Positions 27,157 through 37,267 of a stretch of 64,000 nt of DNA are shown piece after piece. The notes below the pieces were generated by a model. The model did not search any database and was not told where the DNA came from. It was given only the letters and a program-made list of their open reading frames with translations. How positions within the stretch are numbered: position 1 is the stretch's first letter; every line of letters begins with the position of its first letter. This stretch comes from Clostridia bacterium. GTDB taxonomy: Bacteria; Bacillota; Clostridia; Christensenellales; Borkfalkiaceae. Made by a program: the position numbers and the translations under genes. The stretch lies in the NCBI GenBank assembly GCA_017456055.1, contig JAFTKC010000008.1, forward strand, positions 46,601 to 110,600, given 5' to 3'.

Positions 27157-28926
27157 ATGAGTGGATTTGACCAAAGATTTATCGACGAATTAAAACTTAA
27201 AAACGATATAGTAGACGTAATCGGTCGCTATTGTAGGCTAGAACAAAAAGGTTCTACCTTTTGGGGAAGATGCCCTTTTCACCATGAAAAGACGGCTTCT
27301 TTTTCGGTGAACTCTACTAACCAATTCTACTATTGTTTCGGCTGTCATAAAAGCGGGGACGTTATTACCTTCATTAGAGAAATAGAATCGCTTGATTTTA
27401 ACGACGCCGTTAAGTTCTTAGCCGAAAGGGCGCACATGCCTTTGCCTGAAATTAACTACGACGACCAAAAGGTTAAAGAACAAAAAAGACAAAAGGAAAC
27501 CGTATTAAATATTCTAAGAGATACGGCAATGTTCTACGTAAAAAATTTAAGAACTCCACAAGCCGAAAAACACGTAGAATATTTAAAAAAGCGCAAACTA
27601 AGTGATGAAACCGTTCTAAAGTTTGGAATAGGCGCGTCGCTAGATTTTAACACTTTGCCGAGATATTTAGTGGAAAAAGGCTACTCTTACGAGGATATGC
27701 TCTTATCTGGAGTGGTTGACGAGAAGAACGGCAGATATTTCGACGCTTTGGGCGGTAGACTTATAATTCCAATGATAAATCAATTTAATCAAGTTATTGC
27801 TTTCGTTGGAAGACTATTAGAAAAAAGTGATTTTGCAAAGTATAAAAACACTAAGGAAACAATAGTGTTTTCAAAGGGAAATACCCTATTTAATATAAAC
27901 AATCTCAAAAAACTCAAAAACGAAAAGGGGCTAGATAGCATAATTATCGTCGAGGGGCATATAGACGTTATATCTCTAGTACAAGCAGGGTTTAAAAACG
28001 TCGTTGCTAGTATGGGTACGGCTTTTACTAAAAATCAAGCGAGATTGCTTCGTAGATTTGCCGATAAAATTTTTATTAGTTATGACGGAGATTTCGCAGG
28101 GCAAAAGGCGAGTATTAGGGGGCTAGAAATTCTTCAAGAAGAAGGGCTAGACGTAAAAGTTGTATCAATGCCCGACGGAAAAGATCCCGACGACGTGGTG
28201 AAAGAAGGTGGAACGGAAGCCTATCAAAAACTTATCGACGGGGCTATGCCTTTAATCGATTTTAAGATTGATATATTAAAAAAATCTTTCGACTTAAAGA
28301 CGGTTGATGGAAGAAGAAAGTTCGTTAAAGAGGCGATTAGGGTTATAAAGACGAGCGCGTCGCCAGCCGAACAAGAAGATTTACTAAAAACGGTTAGAGA
28401 TTTAACGGGAACGACTTTTGAAGCGTTAAAGAGAGAACTTTACTCTTTAGAAGAAATTAAAGAGGTTGACGAGGTAAAAATTCCCGAATTTAACGAAAAG
28501 TTGGGTGATAAAACCATGGTGGCGTCTAGATTTATTCTTTGTGCGTTCTTGTTTAATAAGCCCTACTCATTAGATACGGATATTGAAAGCGTAGAGTTTA
28601 TACTTCCCGTGCACAAGAGCATTCAAGATTATATAATAAAGTGTAAAAAAGAGGGGAGAAGAGTTAATTTTTCTGACCTTTACGAACTCTATCCCGAAGA
28701 GGAAAATGAACTTTCACAAATTGCGGGTATGGAAACGGATGAAAATAAAAAGTTCGATCAAGCAATATACTTTAACGACTGCGTTAGAACGCTTAAGTTT
28801 GACGTCATTGATAAAAAATTAGAAAAGTTAAAGGTGGCGTTTAAGGAAGAAACGGATATTATTGAAAGGCAAAAGATTGCAAAGGAAATGTCAATGCTGG
28901 TTGCCCAAAAAAATAGGAAATTTTAG
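27157..28926 (+). CDS. dnaG: DnaG primase
   Basis: The 589-residue primase makes RNA primers at the replication fork. It has the N-terminal zinc finger CPFH...CFGC (near residues 39-63), the RNAP basic domain, and a TOPRIM domain with VEGHID near 269 (Glu and Asp kept; most relatives read EGYMD) and SYDGDFAGQKA near 308. The C-terminal helicase-binding region is weakly conserved. Its ATG follows the dgt stop without a gap. Confidence 0.95.
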   Translation: MSGFDQRFIDELKLKNDIVDVIGRYCRLEQKGSTFWGRCPFHHEKTASFSVNSTNQFYYCFGCHKSGDVITFIREIESLDFNDAVKFLAERAHMPLPEINYDDQKVKEQKRQKETVLNILRDTAMFYVKNLRTPQAEKHVEYLKKRKLSDETVLKFGIGASLDFNTLPRYLVEKGYSYEDMLLSGVVDEKNGRYFDALGGRLIIPMINQFNQVIAFVGRLLEKSDFAKYKNTKETIVFSKGNTLFNINNLKKLKNEKGLDSIIIVEGHIDVISLVQAGFKNVVASMGTAFTKNQARLLRRFADKIFISYDGDFAGQKASIRGLEILQEEGLDVKVVSMPDGKDPDDVVKEGGTEAYQKLIDGAMPLIDFKIDILKKSFDLKTVDGRRKFVKEAIRVIKTSASPAEQEDLLKTVRDLTGTTFEALKRELYSLEEIKEVDEVKIPEFNEKLGDKTMVASRFILCAFLFNKPYSLDTDIESVEFILPVHKSIQDYIIKCKKEGRRVNFSDLYELYPEEENELSQIAGMETDENKKFDQAIYFNDCVRTLKFDVIDKKLEKLKVAFKEETDIIERQKIAKEMSMLVAQKNRKF

Positions 28927-28944
28927 TTAACTTTAGGAGGACTT

Positions 28945-30048
28945 ATGGAAGATTACGAAATTAAAGGTATGCTCGATAAACAACTTGAGGACGGCGTTAG
29001 TGACAGCCTTGACGAAAAAATAGTTGAGATAGTAGAGGACGTTATCGTAAAATACAAAAAAGCGGGCAGTATAAACTCTTCGCAATTATTCGATAGATTG
29101 GCAAAGGTTTCTACAACCCCAAGCGATTTAGAAGAAGTTTATCGTATGCTTGAAAAGGAAGGTATTCAGGTAATAAACGAGTTTGAAAGAGAAAAAGACC
29201 TTTTCAGTCAACTCGATATCGCTATGGACGACCCCGTTAAAATGTATTTAAAAGATATCGGTAAAGTTCCTTTGCTTTCTGCTGAAGAAGAGACCGAGCT
29301 CTCTAAACGCATGATGGAGGGGGACGAGCACGCTAAGAGATTATTATCTGAAGCAAACCTTCGTTTAGTAGTTTCTATCGCTAAAAGATATATGGGACGT
29401 GGCATGCAATTTTTAGACCTTATTCAAGAAGGAAATCTAGGCTTGATGAAAGCAGTTGAAAAATTCGACTATAGCAAGGGCTTTAAGTTCTCTACTTACG
29501 CTACTTGGTGGATTAGACAAGCCATCACTAGAGCAATTGCCGACCAAGCGAGAACTATAAGAATTCCCGTTCACATGGTGGAAACTATAAATAAATTAGT
29601 TAGAGTTTCTAGAAGACTTCTTCAAGAATTAGGCAGAGAACCAACCGTTGAAGAAATCGCTAAAGAAATGGGTGTGACTAGCGAAAAAGTTAGAGAAATT
29701 CAAAAGATTGCGCAAGACCCCGTTTCACTTGAAACGCCAATAGGTGAAGAGGAAGATAGTCACCTTTCAGACTTTATTGAGGACGAGGGAAGCACTGCCC
29801 CAACGGACGCAGTTTCCTTCACTATGCTAAAAGAACAACTTCTCGGCGTGTTGGACACGCTAACTCCTAGAGAAGAAAAGGTTTTAAGACTTCGCTACGG
29901 ACTTGACGACGGCAGACCTAGAACTCTAGAAGAAGTAGGTAAAGAATTTAACGTGACGAGAGAACGTATTCGTCAAATTGAAGCAAAGGCGCTTAGAAAA
30001 CTTCGTCACCCAAGTAGGTCTAAAAGACTTAAGGATTTTCTTGACTAA
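28945..30048 (+). CDS. rpoD: RpoD/SigA, primary sigma factor
   Basis: The 367-residue protein has an N-terminal region 1.1-like domain (1-80) and region 1.2 [16 protein letters not shown] near 97. Region 2 has RRL-like [16 protein letters not shown] and the -10-binding [20 protein letters not shown] near 180-200. Region 3 and region 4.2 [17 protein letters not shown] near 335 follow. The short length without a long spacer is typical of Firmicutes. AGGAGG precedes the ATG. The stop overlaps trmK by one base (TAATG). Confidence 0.97.
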   Translation: MEDYEIKGMLDKQLEDGVSDSLDEKIVEIVEDVIVKYKKAGSINSSQLFDRLAKVSTTPSDLEEVYRMLEKEGIQVINEFEREKDLFSQLDIAMDDPVKMYLKDIGKVPLLSAEEETELSKRMMEGDEHAKRLLSEANLRLVVSIAKRYMGRGMQFLDLIQEGNLGLMKAVEKFDYSKGFKFSTYATWWIRQAITRAIADQARTIRIPVHMVETINKLVRVSRRLLQELGREPTVEEIAKEMGVTSEKVREIQKIAQDPVSLETPIGEEEDSHLSDFIEDEGSTAPTDAVSFTMLKEQLLGVLDTLTPREEKVLRLRYGLDDGRPRTLEEVGKEFNVTRERIRQIEAKALRKLRHPSRSKRLKDFLD

Positions 30049-30689
30049 TGACTGATAGATTAACTGAAATCTTCAATTCTTTGCCAAGTTGCAAAGTCTT
30101 TGCAGACGTTGGATGTGACCACGGATATATTTCATTGGAGATGCTAAAGTCAAACAAGGCAGAGAAAGTTATATTTTCGGACATTTCTAAAAATTGCTTA
30201 GAAAAAGCGAGAGAGTTGCTTAAAGAATACGAAAAAGACGGCAGGGCAGAGGGCTACGTTTCTAACGGATTTGATAATTTGCCACCTTTTGATTTAGCGC
30301 TTATTGCTGGCATGGGTGGAGAAGAGATAATATCAATAATCGAAAAAGCAAAAGATTTGCCACAAAAATTGGTTGTTCAACCAATGAAAAACTCGCCAAA
30401 AGTGAGAGAAGTTTTGCTAAAAAAGGGGTATAAGATTATTAAAGATTACACCTTTAAGGCAGAGAATAAATTTTACGATTTAATAACGTTAGAAAAGGGA
30501 AACGATTTTTTAACTGAAGAAGAAAAAGAGTTTGGTAGAACTAATTTAGCCTTAAGACCGACTGCTTTTTTAGAAAAACTTTCGGTTAGAAAAAAAGCAC
30601 TTCGTTCGTATATTGAAAATGAAAACATTGGCGAATCGGCTAGAGAAGAATTGGTAGAAGAATTAAAAAGGATAGAAAAAATATGTTAA
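30048..30689 (+). CDS. trmK: TrmK, tRNA adenine-22 N1-methyltransferase
   Basis: The 213-residue SAM-dependent methyltransferase has the SAM motif VFADVGCDHGYISLEML (residues 17-33), SDISKNCLEKA and the family-specific LIAGMGGEEI near 84. It is the usual neighbour of rpoD in Firmicutes. Its end overlaps the following Nif3-like gene by seven bases. Confidence 0.93.
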   Translation: MTDRLTEIFNSLPSCKVFADVGCDHGYISLEMLKSNKAEKVIFSDISKNCLEKARELLKEYEKDGRAEGYVSNGFDNLPPFDLALIAGMGGEEIISIIEKAKDLPQKLVVQPMKNSPKVREVLLKKGYKIIKDYTFKAENKFYDLITLEKGNDFLTEEEKEFGRTNLALRPTAFLEKLSVRKKALRSYIENENIGESAREELVEELKRIEKIC

Positions 30690-31477
30690 AATTAAAAGAC
30701 TTTTTCGGTGTCTTAGATAAAAAAGCGCCGTTAGAATTGTCTTATAAACTGATAGAAAAAGGCGACTACGACAATAGTGGAATTATCGTTAACGACCACT
30801 TGGAAGTAAATAAAGTTTTGTTTAGTTTAGACCTTTCGACTAAAGCGGTAAAAAGGGCAAAGGGGTTAAAGTGTGATACTATCGTCACTCACCACCCTGC
30901 AATTTACAACCCAATTAAGTGTTTGTCGCAAGAAGATTTAGGCACGCAAGCGCTACAGTTAGCCGTAAAATCGGGTATGAACGTTATTTCAATGCACCTA
31001 AATTTAGACGTTGCCGAAAACGGAATAGACGCTTCTCTTTGTCAGGCTCTTGGCGGGGAAAAATATAAAATTATAGATTTTCTCACCGAGAAAAACGGCT
31101 ACGGAAGAGAGTTTGATTTAGGCGGAATTACCTTAAACGAACTTGTAAAAAGAATAAAATTAAACTTAAAAACCACTAAAATTGTGGTTTACGGCAAGAG
31201 AAATACTCGCCTAAACAAAGGCGCAAGTTTTTGTGGCGGTGGCAGTGGATATGCTGAAAAATTCGTTAAAAACGGACTTTGTAAGGCAGACGTTATTGTC
31301 ACTTCGGATATGCCTCATCACGTTATTTTATCTCTTGTGGAAGCGGGAAAAAGCGTTATTTTAATTCCACATTACGCTTCTGAAAACTATGGGTTTTTCC
31401 GTTTTTATTTAAGCGTGTCGAAAGAACTAAATAGCAAGGTAGAATCTTATTATTTTGAAGATAAGAGATTTTTATAA
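30683..31477 (+). CDS. Nif3-like dinuclear metal-centre protein
   Basis: The 264-residue protein has the Nif3/NGG1p-interacting family motifs VTHHPAIYNP (near residue 68), SMHLNLDVAENGID (near 105), the Cys/Gly-rich FCGGGSGYAE segment and VTSDMPHH near 216, which supply His/Asp/Glu ligands to two metals. Family members bind GTP cyclohydrolase I type 2 substrates or have unknown roles; no specific function is claimed. It keeps the rpoD-trmK-nif3 order seen in many Firmicutes. Confidence 0.9.
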   Translation: MLKLKDFFGVLDKKAPLELSYKLIEKGDYDNSGIIVNDHLEVNKVLFSLDLSTKAVKRAKGLKCDTIVTHHPAIYNPIKCLSQEDLGTQALQLAVKSGMNVISMHLNLDVAENGIDASLCQALGGEKYKIIDFLTEKNGYGREFDLGGITLNELVKRIKLNLKTTKIVVYGKRNTRLNKGASFCGGGSGYAEKFVKNGLCKADVIVTSDMPHHVILSLVEAGKSVILIPHYASENYGFFRFYLSVSKELNSKVESYYFEDKRFL

Positions 31478-31502
31478 ATAGAGAAAAAAAGGAGATGTTT
31501 TT

Positions 31503-32195
31503 ATGATAAACGAACTATTAAAATATCAAGAGGTTGACGGACAACTTCGCGAAATCGAAAAGGAACTCGGCAAGAGCGAAGAAAGAAAAAAAGCCGTTGA
31601 AGCAAAAAAATACTTAGATACGGTTGAAGAGAGCGTTAATAAACTAGACGCGAGAGCAGGTGAACTTTTACTTGCCTACGAAAACGTTTTGAAAGAGAAA
31701 GAACAACTTGAAGAGCAAAAAGACGAATTTAAAAAAGCCTTAGAGGGAATAGAAGATGAGGCGGGCGCAAACTATCTTATCAAAAGAGTTGATAAACTTA
31801 TGGATAAAATTAAGAGCGCGACTGCAACCTTAAAAAAGATTATGGAAGAGTTTAACGCTATTGCTAAGGGCTACGTTCAAATTAAAAACAAAACCAAAGA
31901 CGCTCAAGAGCAATATAGAGAAAACGGACAAAAGTATAACGAGTTTAAGGCTTCATTTAAGGATAGACAAGACAAAATCAAGGGCGAACTTGAACAAATT
32001 AAAAAGAAAATCAGCCCCGAACTTATGGAAAAATACCAAAGAAAACGTGAAAATAAAATGTTTCCTATCTTATACGAAGTAGGGGACGGAATTTGCGGTA
32101 GGTGCAATATGGAAATTTCGCTTTCTGAAGTTAACAAACTTAAAAACGGCGAAGTGATTGAGTGCCAATGCGGATGCTTGTTGTATAAAAATTAA
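31503..32195 (+). CDS. coiled-coil zinc-ribbon protein (COG1579 type)
   Basis: The 230-residue protein is mostly a charged coiled coil (about residues 5-185) ending in a C4 zinc ribbon with CGRC near 201 and CQCGC near 222. Members of this family often follow nif3 and are thought to act with nucleic acids; the role is not established. AAAGGAG precedes the ATG. It ends the rpoD operon before a terminator. Confidence 0.88.
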   Translation: MINELLKYQEVDGQLREIEKELGKSEERKKAVEAKKYLDTVEESVNKLDARAGELLLAYENVLKEKEQLEEQKDEFKKALEGIEDEAGANYLIKRVDKLMDKIKSATATLKKIMEEFNAIAKGYVQIKNKTKDAQEQYRENGQKYNEFKASFKDRQDKIKGELEQIKKKISPELMEKYQRKRENKMFPILYEVGDGICGRCNMEISLSEVNKLKNGEVIECQCGCLLYKN

Positions 32196-32202
32196 AATAA
32201 AT

Positions 32203-32249
32203 GCCGAACCAATTTGCAGGTTGCAATGAAGTTCGGCTTTATTTTTTTA
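32203..32249 (+). terminator. terminator of the dgt-rpoD operon
   Basis: GCCGAAC (32203-32209) pairs with GTTCGGC (32231-32237), with an inner TTGCA/TGCAA helix, followed by TTTATTTTTTT. Confidence 0.85.
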
Positions 32250-32350
32250 AATTTCTCAAAAAATCAACGGGTAGTGGCATTAATGCTTGCGTTCACCCTA
32301 TATAGTGTATTTAAATTATTAAATATATTTAAAAAACTTTTGCTAAAGTA

Positions 32351-32379
32351 TTGTAAACGTTCAAAGAATTTGGTATAAT
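32351..32379 (+). promoter_or_regulatory. sigma-A promoter of ftsK-rimO-pgsA-cinA-recA
   Basis: TTGTAA (32351-32356) and perfect TATAAT (32374-32379) are 17 bp apart, placing the start near 32386, about 20 bases before the ftsK TTG. Confidence 0.72.
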
Positions 32380-32406
32380 TTAATAAATAGAATCAAGAGG
32401 TATGTT

Positions 32407-35361
32407 TTGAGCAACAAAGATATTAACAAAAACAACGAAAAGAGTAATATTTTCACCAAAGAAACGCTAGGGGTAGTGACCGTTTTATTTGCTACCTTGT
32501 GCTTGGTGTGTTTAATAACCAGAGAAAAGGTTTTCTTTGCTCCTGGTCAATACGTTAACGCCTTTTTATTCGGTATGTTTGGATATTTTGCGTACGCAGT
32601 AGTTTTGTATGCGTTTATTATAGGCGTTAGGCTTATTACCGATAAAAAAATTCCACTCTCTAAAAAGAACGTTATTTTATTGACGGCGATTTTTACTTTA
32701 TCGGCGTTGCTTGCGCACGTTATCGCTATGGGGCAAGCGCAAACTTACGGCGAATATTTATCTAAATCGTATCTTGCTGGGGCAGGTGGCGTTGCTACCA
32801 GTTCGCCTGGTGGAATTTGTATTGGACTCATAGCCTACCCAGTGTCTAGTCTTTTGACGGTGACGGGGGCTTCGGTTATGTCGGGAATTGCCATTGCCGT
32901 TTTAGTTAGCCTATTAGTGCTTGAAATTGTCGGCGCTAAAAAGAAAGGAGTTAGAGTCGCTAAAAAATTTAGAAGCACTGCTATCGAAGAGGGCGAAAAG
33001 GAAGAAATTGAAGTAGTTGGCGAAAGAGATTATCCTATCGGCGAGATAGAGATTGAAGAAATTAAGCCCGCTCAAAAGTTGTTTGTAAATAACGAAGAAG
33101 ATTTTTCTTTTAAGACAAAGAGGGAAATGGCTAAAGACCAAACGGAAATCAAAATTGACTTTTCGGAAACGGGACTTGGTATTAGCCGTCCTCAAGGCGT
33201 TTATACCGAGGCTTACGCCGACGAGATGAAAAAGAAAATCGAGTATATTAAAACCCCTGCTAAATTCGATTACGACTTGGCTATGAAAAACTCTTTTTAC
33301 GGCACTAGAGTTTCTGAAGAAATTCCAGCCGTTAAGGAAGTTCCAACGGTAGAAGAAGTCAAGGAAGAAACAAGACCTAGCGAAATTCCTATGTACGAAC
33401 ACGACGCTAAAGAGAGTGAGGCGGAAATTCATGCAGAGGACTTTACTGAAAAATATGCGAGTGGAGAAGAGAGAGATACGCCTGTCGCTCAAACAGAAGA
33501 GGGCTTGTATCGTCCGTTCGTTAGCGAAGAGCCGATTATAGAAGAAAGCGATATTGAAGAAGCGCAAGAAATACTTGCAGAAGAAACCAAAGAGGAAATT
33601 ATTCCTATAATCGAAGAAACTGAAGAGCCTAAAATTGAAATAGAAGAACAGGAAACTCCACCAGAAACGAATATTCCACTAAGGAATAGAAGAAGTATTT
33701 TCTTTGAGCCTGAAGAAAACAAGGAAGAAGAAAAGCCGTCTGGTCTTGCTTTTGAAAGTAGAGCAGGTGCTGACGGAAATATTTCTTTAGGTAGAGGTCG
33801 CTTTACCGAAGTTCCAAAAGAGCCTGAAGAAGAAAAGGTGGAAGAGAAAAAGCCTATTCCTATCAACAGAGTGTACAATAGACCACCTCTTGATTTACTT
33901 GAAAAACACGATATGCCTGTGGACGCTCCTACCGAAGATCACAAAGGACGCATGGCAATTATCAAGCAAACGCTTGAAGAATTCCACATTAACGCAGAGC
34001 CTACCGATTATATTCAAGGTCCAACCATCACTAGATACGAAATCAAAATGCCACCTGGAATTTCGGTTAAACGTGTGCTTAATTACGACGACGACTTAAA
34101 GATGAGATTATTATCTAAAGACGGCGTTAGAATTGAAGCGCCAATCCCTGGTAAAGACGCAGTTGGTATTGAAGTTGCAAATAAAACTAAAATAACCGTT
34201 GGTTTAAGAGAACTTCTAGAGCAAACGGCAAACGTGCCGTCTGGTGGAAGCAAACTTATCTTCGCTTTAGGAAAAGATATCGTAGGCAAAGCCATAACTG
34301 ATAATCTAGCAAAAGGTCCACACTACCTTGTTGCAGGGGCGACGGGTTCAGGAAAGAGCGTGTGCTTAAACGTAATGATAATTTCACTATTAATGCGTTA
34401 TAGCCCAGAAGAGTTAAGGCTTATTCTCATTGACCCTAAGAGCGTTGGATTTAGAATTTATAACCATATTCCACACTTGATGGTGGATGAAATCATCACC
34501 GAGCCTAAAAAAGCGCTCGCAGCGCTCGCTTGGACTCAAATTGAGATGGAAAGAAGATATAAAGTGTTCGAGGCGTGCCCCGAACTCATTATGGATATCG
34601 AAGCGTACAACGAGCGTATTGCCGGCCCAACCGTTGCAAAAATGCCCAGAATAGTAGTTGTAATCGACGAACTTGCCGACCTTATGGAAACTTGTAAAAA
34701 AGATATGGAAAGTAAGATTCGTGCCATTGCTCAAAAGGCTAGGGCGGCGGGTATTCACTTGGTATTAGCAACGCAAAGACCGTCGGTTGATATAATCACT
34801 GGTACGATTAAGACAAACTTGCCTTCAAGAATTGCGCTAAAAGTTATGAACTTTAACGACTCGCAAACTATTTTGAGTGAAGCGGGCGCAGAAAAACTTT
34901 TAGGCAACGGCGATATGCTTTATAAGAACTCTTCTATGGCAGAGTGCGAAAGATATCAAGGCGCTTGGATTTCGGATAGAGAAATCACAAACGTAGTTAA
35001 GTATATTATCGAGCATAACGAAAGTTATTTTGAAGACGACTTAAAAGACTTCCTAGAAAAATCTACCAATCCACCTAAGGAAGAAACTGCTTCTACAGGT
35101 GGTGGTGACGGTGAAGAGAGTGAGAGTGAAGTTAGCGAACTATTCTTGCAAGCGTTATCACTCGCAATTACTTCTGGCTCGGCGTCTATTGCTCAACTTC
35201 AAAGAAGATTTAGACTCGGCTACGCTAGAGCAGGTGGACTCATTGATAAAATGGAGCGCATGGGCTTTATCTCGGGCAACGAAGGTGCTAAAGCGAGAAG
35301 AGTTTTAATCACTAGAGAAGAGTTTGAACAAAGATACGGACCACTTAGAGATTCATACTAA
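32407..35361 (+). CDS. ftsK: FtsK/SpoIIIE DNA translocase
   Basis: The 984-residue DNA pump segregates chromosomes at the septum. Four hydrophobic segments lie in residues 20-170. An acidic, low-complexity linker (about 185-510, rich in Glu/Ile/Pro) leads to the motor with Walker A GATGSGKSVCLNV near 645 and Walker B VIDELADLME near 758. A winged-helix gamma domain (about 915-980) contains RRFRLGYARAGGLID. I use TTG 32407 because AGAGG lies six bases upstream and the nearby ATG (32402) stops at once. It heads a long operon with rimO six bases later. Confidence 0.94.
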   Translation: MSNKDINKNNEKSNIFTKETLGVVTVLFATLCLVCLITREKVFFAPGQYVNAFLFGMFGYFAYAVVLYAFIIGVRLITDKKIPLSKKNVILLTAIFTLSALLAHVIAMGQAQTYGEYLSKSYLAGAGGVATSSPGGICIGLIAYPVSSLLTVTGASVMSGIAIAVLVSLLVLEIVGAKKKGVRVAKKFRSTAIEEGEKEEIEVVGERDYPIGEIEIEEIKPAQKLFVNNEEDFSFKTKREMAKDQTEIKIDFSETGLGISRPQGVYTEAYADEMKKKIEYIKTPAKFDYDLAMKNSFYGTRVSEEIPAVKEVPTVEEVKEETRPSEIPMYEHDAKESEAEIHAEDFTEKYASGEERDTPVAQTEEGLYRPFVSEEPIIEESDIEEAQEILAEETKEEIIPIIEETEEPKIEIEEQETPPETNIPLRNRRSIFFEPEENKEEEKPSGLAFESRAGADGNISLGRGRFTEVPKEPEEEKVEEKKPIPINRVYNRPPLDLLEKHDMPVDAPTEDHKGRMAIIKQTLEEFHINAEPTDYIQGPTITRYEIKMPPGISVKRVLNYDDDLKMRLLSKDGVRIEAPIPGKDAVGIEVANKTKITVGLRELLEQTANVPSGGSKLIFALGKDIVGKAITDNLAKGPHYLVAGATGSGKSVCLNVMIISLLMRYSPEELRLILIDPKSVGFRIYNHIPHLMVDEIITEPKKALAALAWTQIEMERRYKVFEACPELIMDIEAYNERIAGPTVAKMPRIVVVIDELADLMETCKKDMESKIRAIAQKARAAGIHLVLATQRPSVDIITGTIKTNLPSRIALKVMNFNDSQTILSEAGAEKLLGNGDMLYKNSSMAECERYQGAWISDREITNVVKYIIEHNESYFEDDLKDFLEKSTNPPKEETASTGGGDGEESESEVSELFLQALSLAITSGSASIAQLQRRFRLGYARAGGLIDKMERMGFISGNEGAKARRVLITREEFEQRYGPLRDSY

Positions 35362-35366
35362 AAATT

Positions 35367-36686
35367 ATGGAAAACAATAAGATTAAAATCGGCGTTATTT
35401 CCCTAGGTTGTGATAAAAATAGGGTAGACACCGAAAAAATGCTAGCAATTTTATCTAAAGAGCATCAACTCGTTTCGGATATTGAAAAAGCAAACGTTGT
35501 TATAATCAATACTTGCGCTTTTTTAGAAAGTTCTAGAAAAGAGGCGATAGAAGAGATTTTATCGGCAGTAGAACTTAAAAAACAAGGCGTTATTAAAAAG
35601 ATTATCGTCACTGGTTGTTTGCCACAAAAGTTCGTGGATGAGATATTTAATGAACTTAGCGAAGTGGACGCTTTCTTAGGGATATCCGACTACGATAAGG
35701 TTTTGGAAGTAGTTGATAAAATACTTAAGGGCGAAAGGCTAAACGCAGTTGGCGAGCCTAAGGGCGAGCCCACTAAAGAGAGAGTTTTAACTACTTCTAA
35801 TTACGCCTACCTTAAGATTGCAGACGGATGTAATAATCACTGCACTTATTGCTTAATTCCTAAAATTCGAGGTAAATATCGCTCAGTGCCTAAGAAGGAT
35901 TTATTAGAAGAAGCGAAGGGCTTAGGGAAAGTAAAAGAACTAATATTAGTTGCTCAAGATACTACGAAATACGGGTGCGATTTAAATAACGGAGAGAATT
36001 TAGTAGACTTAATCAAGGAATTATCTCTTCTAGATAACGTAGATGGAATAAGGCTTTTATATTGCTACCCTGAAAATATAACCGAAGAGTTAATTCAAGA
36101 ATTAAAAAACAACGATAAACTTATAAAATATATTGATATTCCACTTCAGCACGCAGACGACAAGGTGTTAAAGCGTATGGGGAGGAAGGGTAGTAAGAAG
36201 GAATATTTAGCCCTAATAAAAAGGCTTAAAAATGAAGTAAAAGGTATTGCCGTTAGGTCGACCTTTATAGTTGGTTTCCCTGGTGAAGACCTAAAGGCGT
36301 TTGACAATCTTATAGATTTTATTGCAAGGGCAAAATTAACTAACGCGGGCTTTTTTAAGTATAGCAAAGAGTTTGGAACGGCGTCTTATAATCTTGACGG
36401 GCACTTGAAAGAGAGTGAAAAGAATAAGCGTTTGAGAAAAATATACTCGGTGCAAAAGAAAGTCGTTAAAGAAACGGGCAAATCTTTAGTGGGCAAGACT
36501 TTTTCTGTACTTGCCGAAGGGTTTGACTACGACGAATTGGCGTACTACGGAAGAGCATATTTTAACGCGCCCGACGTGGATGGAAGAATTTTATTCTTCT
36601 CCAGCGAGCCTGTTGAGTACGGAGAATACGTAAAAGTAAAAATAATTAAGGAATCGGGGTACGATTTAGTAGGAGAAAGATTATGA
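35367..36686 (+). CDS. rimO: RimO, ribosomal protein S12 methylthiotransferase
   Basis: The 439-residue radical-SAM enzyme adds a methylthio group to an Asp of ribosomal protein S12. N-terminal cluster cysteines occur in SLGCDKNRVD, INTCAFL and VTGCLPQ; the radical-SAM motif is CNNHCTYC near residue 155. A TRAM-type domain ends the protein. RimO is favoured over MiaB by SLGCDKNRVD and the DGCNN context. Its last bases overlap pgsA (ATGA). Confidence 0.93.
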   Translation: MENNKIKIGVISLGCDKNRVDTEKMLAILSKEHQLVSDIEKANVVIINTCAFLESSRKEAIEEILSAVELKKQGVIKKIIVTGCLPQKFVDEIFNELSEVDAFLGISDYDKVLEVVDKILKGERLNAVGEPKGEPTKERVLTTSNYAYLKIADGCNNHCTYCLIPKIRGKYRSVPKKDLLEEAKGLGKVKELILVAQDTTKYGCDLNNGENLVDLIKELSLLDNVDGIRLLYCYPENITEELIQELKNNDKLIKYIDIPLQHADDKVLKRMGRKGSKKEYLALIKRLKNEVKGIAVRSTFIVGFPGEDLKAFDNLIDFIARAKLTNAGFFKYSKEFGTASYNLDGHLKESEKNKRLRKIYSVQKKVVKETGKSLVGKTFSVLAEGFDYDELAYYGRAYFNAPDVDGRILFFSSEPVEYGEYVKVKIIKESGYDLVGERL

Positions 36687-37267
36687 ATTTACCAAACAAA
36701 ATAACTATTTCGAGAATATTATTGATTCCCGTTTTCGTTGCAGTGTATTACTTAGAAGTTATACCTTTTAATTTCGTTATTTCAGCGGTGATATTTGCAA
36801 TAGCATCTTTAACCGACTTTCTAGACGGCGCTATTGCAAGAAAACGCAATTTAGTCACTTCGTTCGGCAAATTTTTAGATCCGATTGCCGATAAAGTATT
36901 AGTTTCAACGGCTTTGATATTGTTGCTACTTCCTATTAGCGCAGATCCGTTTGCGCTTGCAGAATACGGCATACCTGCCTTTTTGCCAGCAATCTTCGTT
37001 GCTGTAATCTTGGCCAGGGAATTGATTATTTCGGGATTTAGATTGGTAGCGGCAGAAAAAGGAATGGTAATCTCTGCTGATAAATGGGGCAAAGTTAAAA
37101 CCTTTTTTACCGACGTTATGATCGTGTGGGTTTTAGTGTTTATGAACTTCGATTTAAGCATACTTAAACTCGTGGGCTTTATCCTTTTTGGAATAGCCGT
37201 AATCTTAACCGTTTATTCGGGAATAGAGTGCTTAGTGAAAAATAAGGAAATTATAAAAGAAAAATAA
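36683..37267 (+). CDS. pgsA: PgsA, phosphatidylglycerophosphate synthase
   Basis: The 194-residue membrane enzyme of the CDP-alcohol phosphotransferase family makes phosphatidylglycerol phosphate. Its active-site motif reads DFLDGAIARKRNLVTSFGKFLDP across residues 45-67 (two consecutive parts), with the Asp residues in place. It has about five hydrophobic helices. It overlaps rimO by ATGA and cinA by TAATG. Confidence 0.95.
   Translation: MNLPNKITISRILLIPVFVAVYYLEVIPFNFVISAVIFAIASLTDFLDGAIARKRNLVTSFGKFLDPIADKVLVSTALILLLLPISADPFALAEYGIPAFLPAIFVAVILARELIISGFRLVAAEKGMVISADKWGKVKTFFTDVMIVWVLVFMNFDLSILKLVGFILFGIAVILTVYSGIECLVKNKEIIKEK

Noticed and set aside
33489-33878. Long minus-strand frame opposite the ftsK linker
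   Set aside because: It is the shadow of Glu/Ile-rich codons of the linker, giving a Ser-rich nonsense product without RBS or homology.
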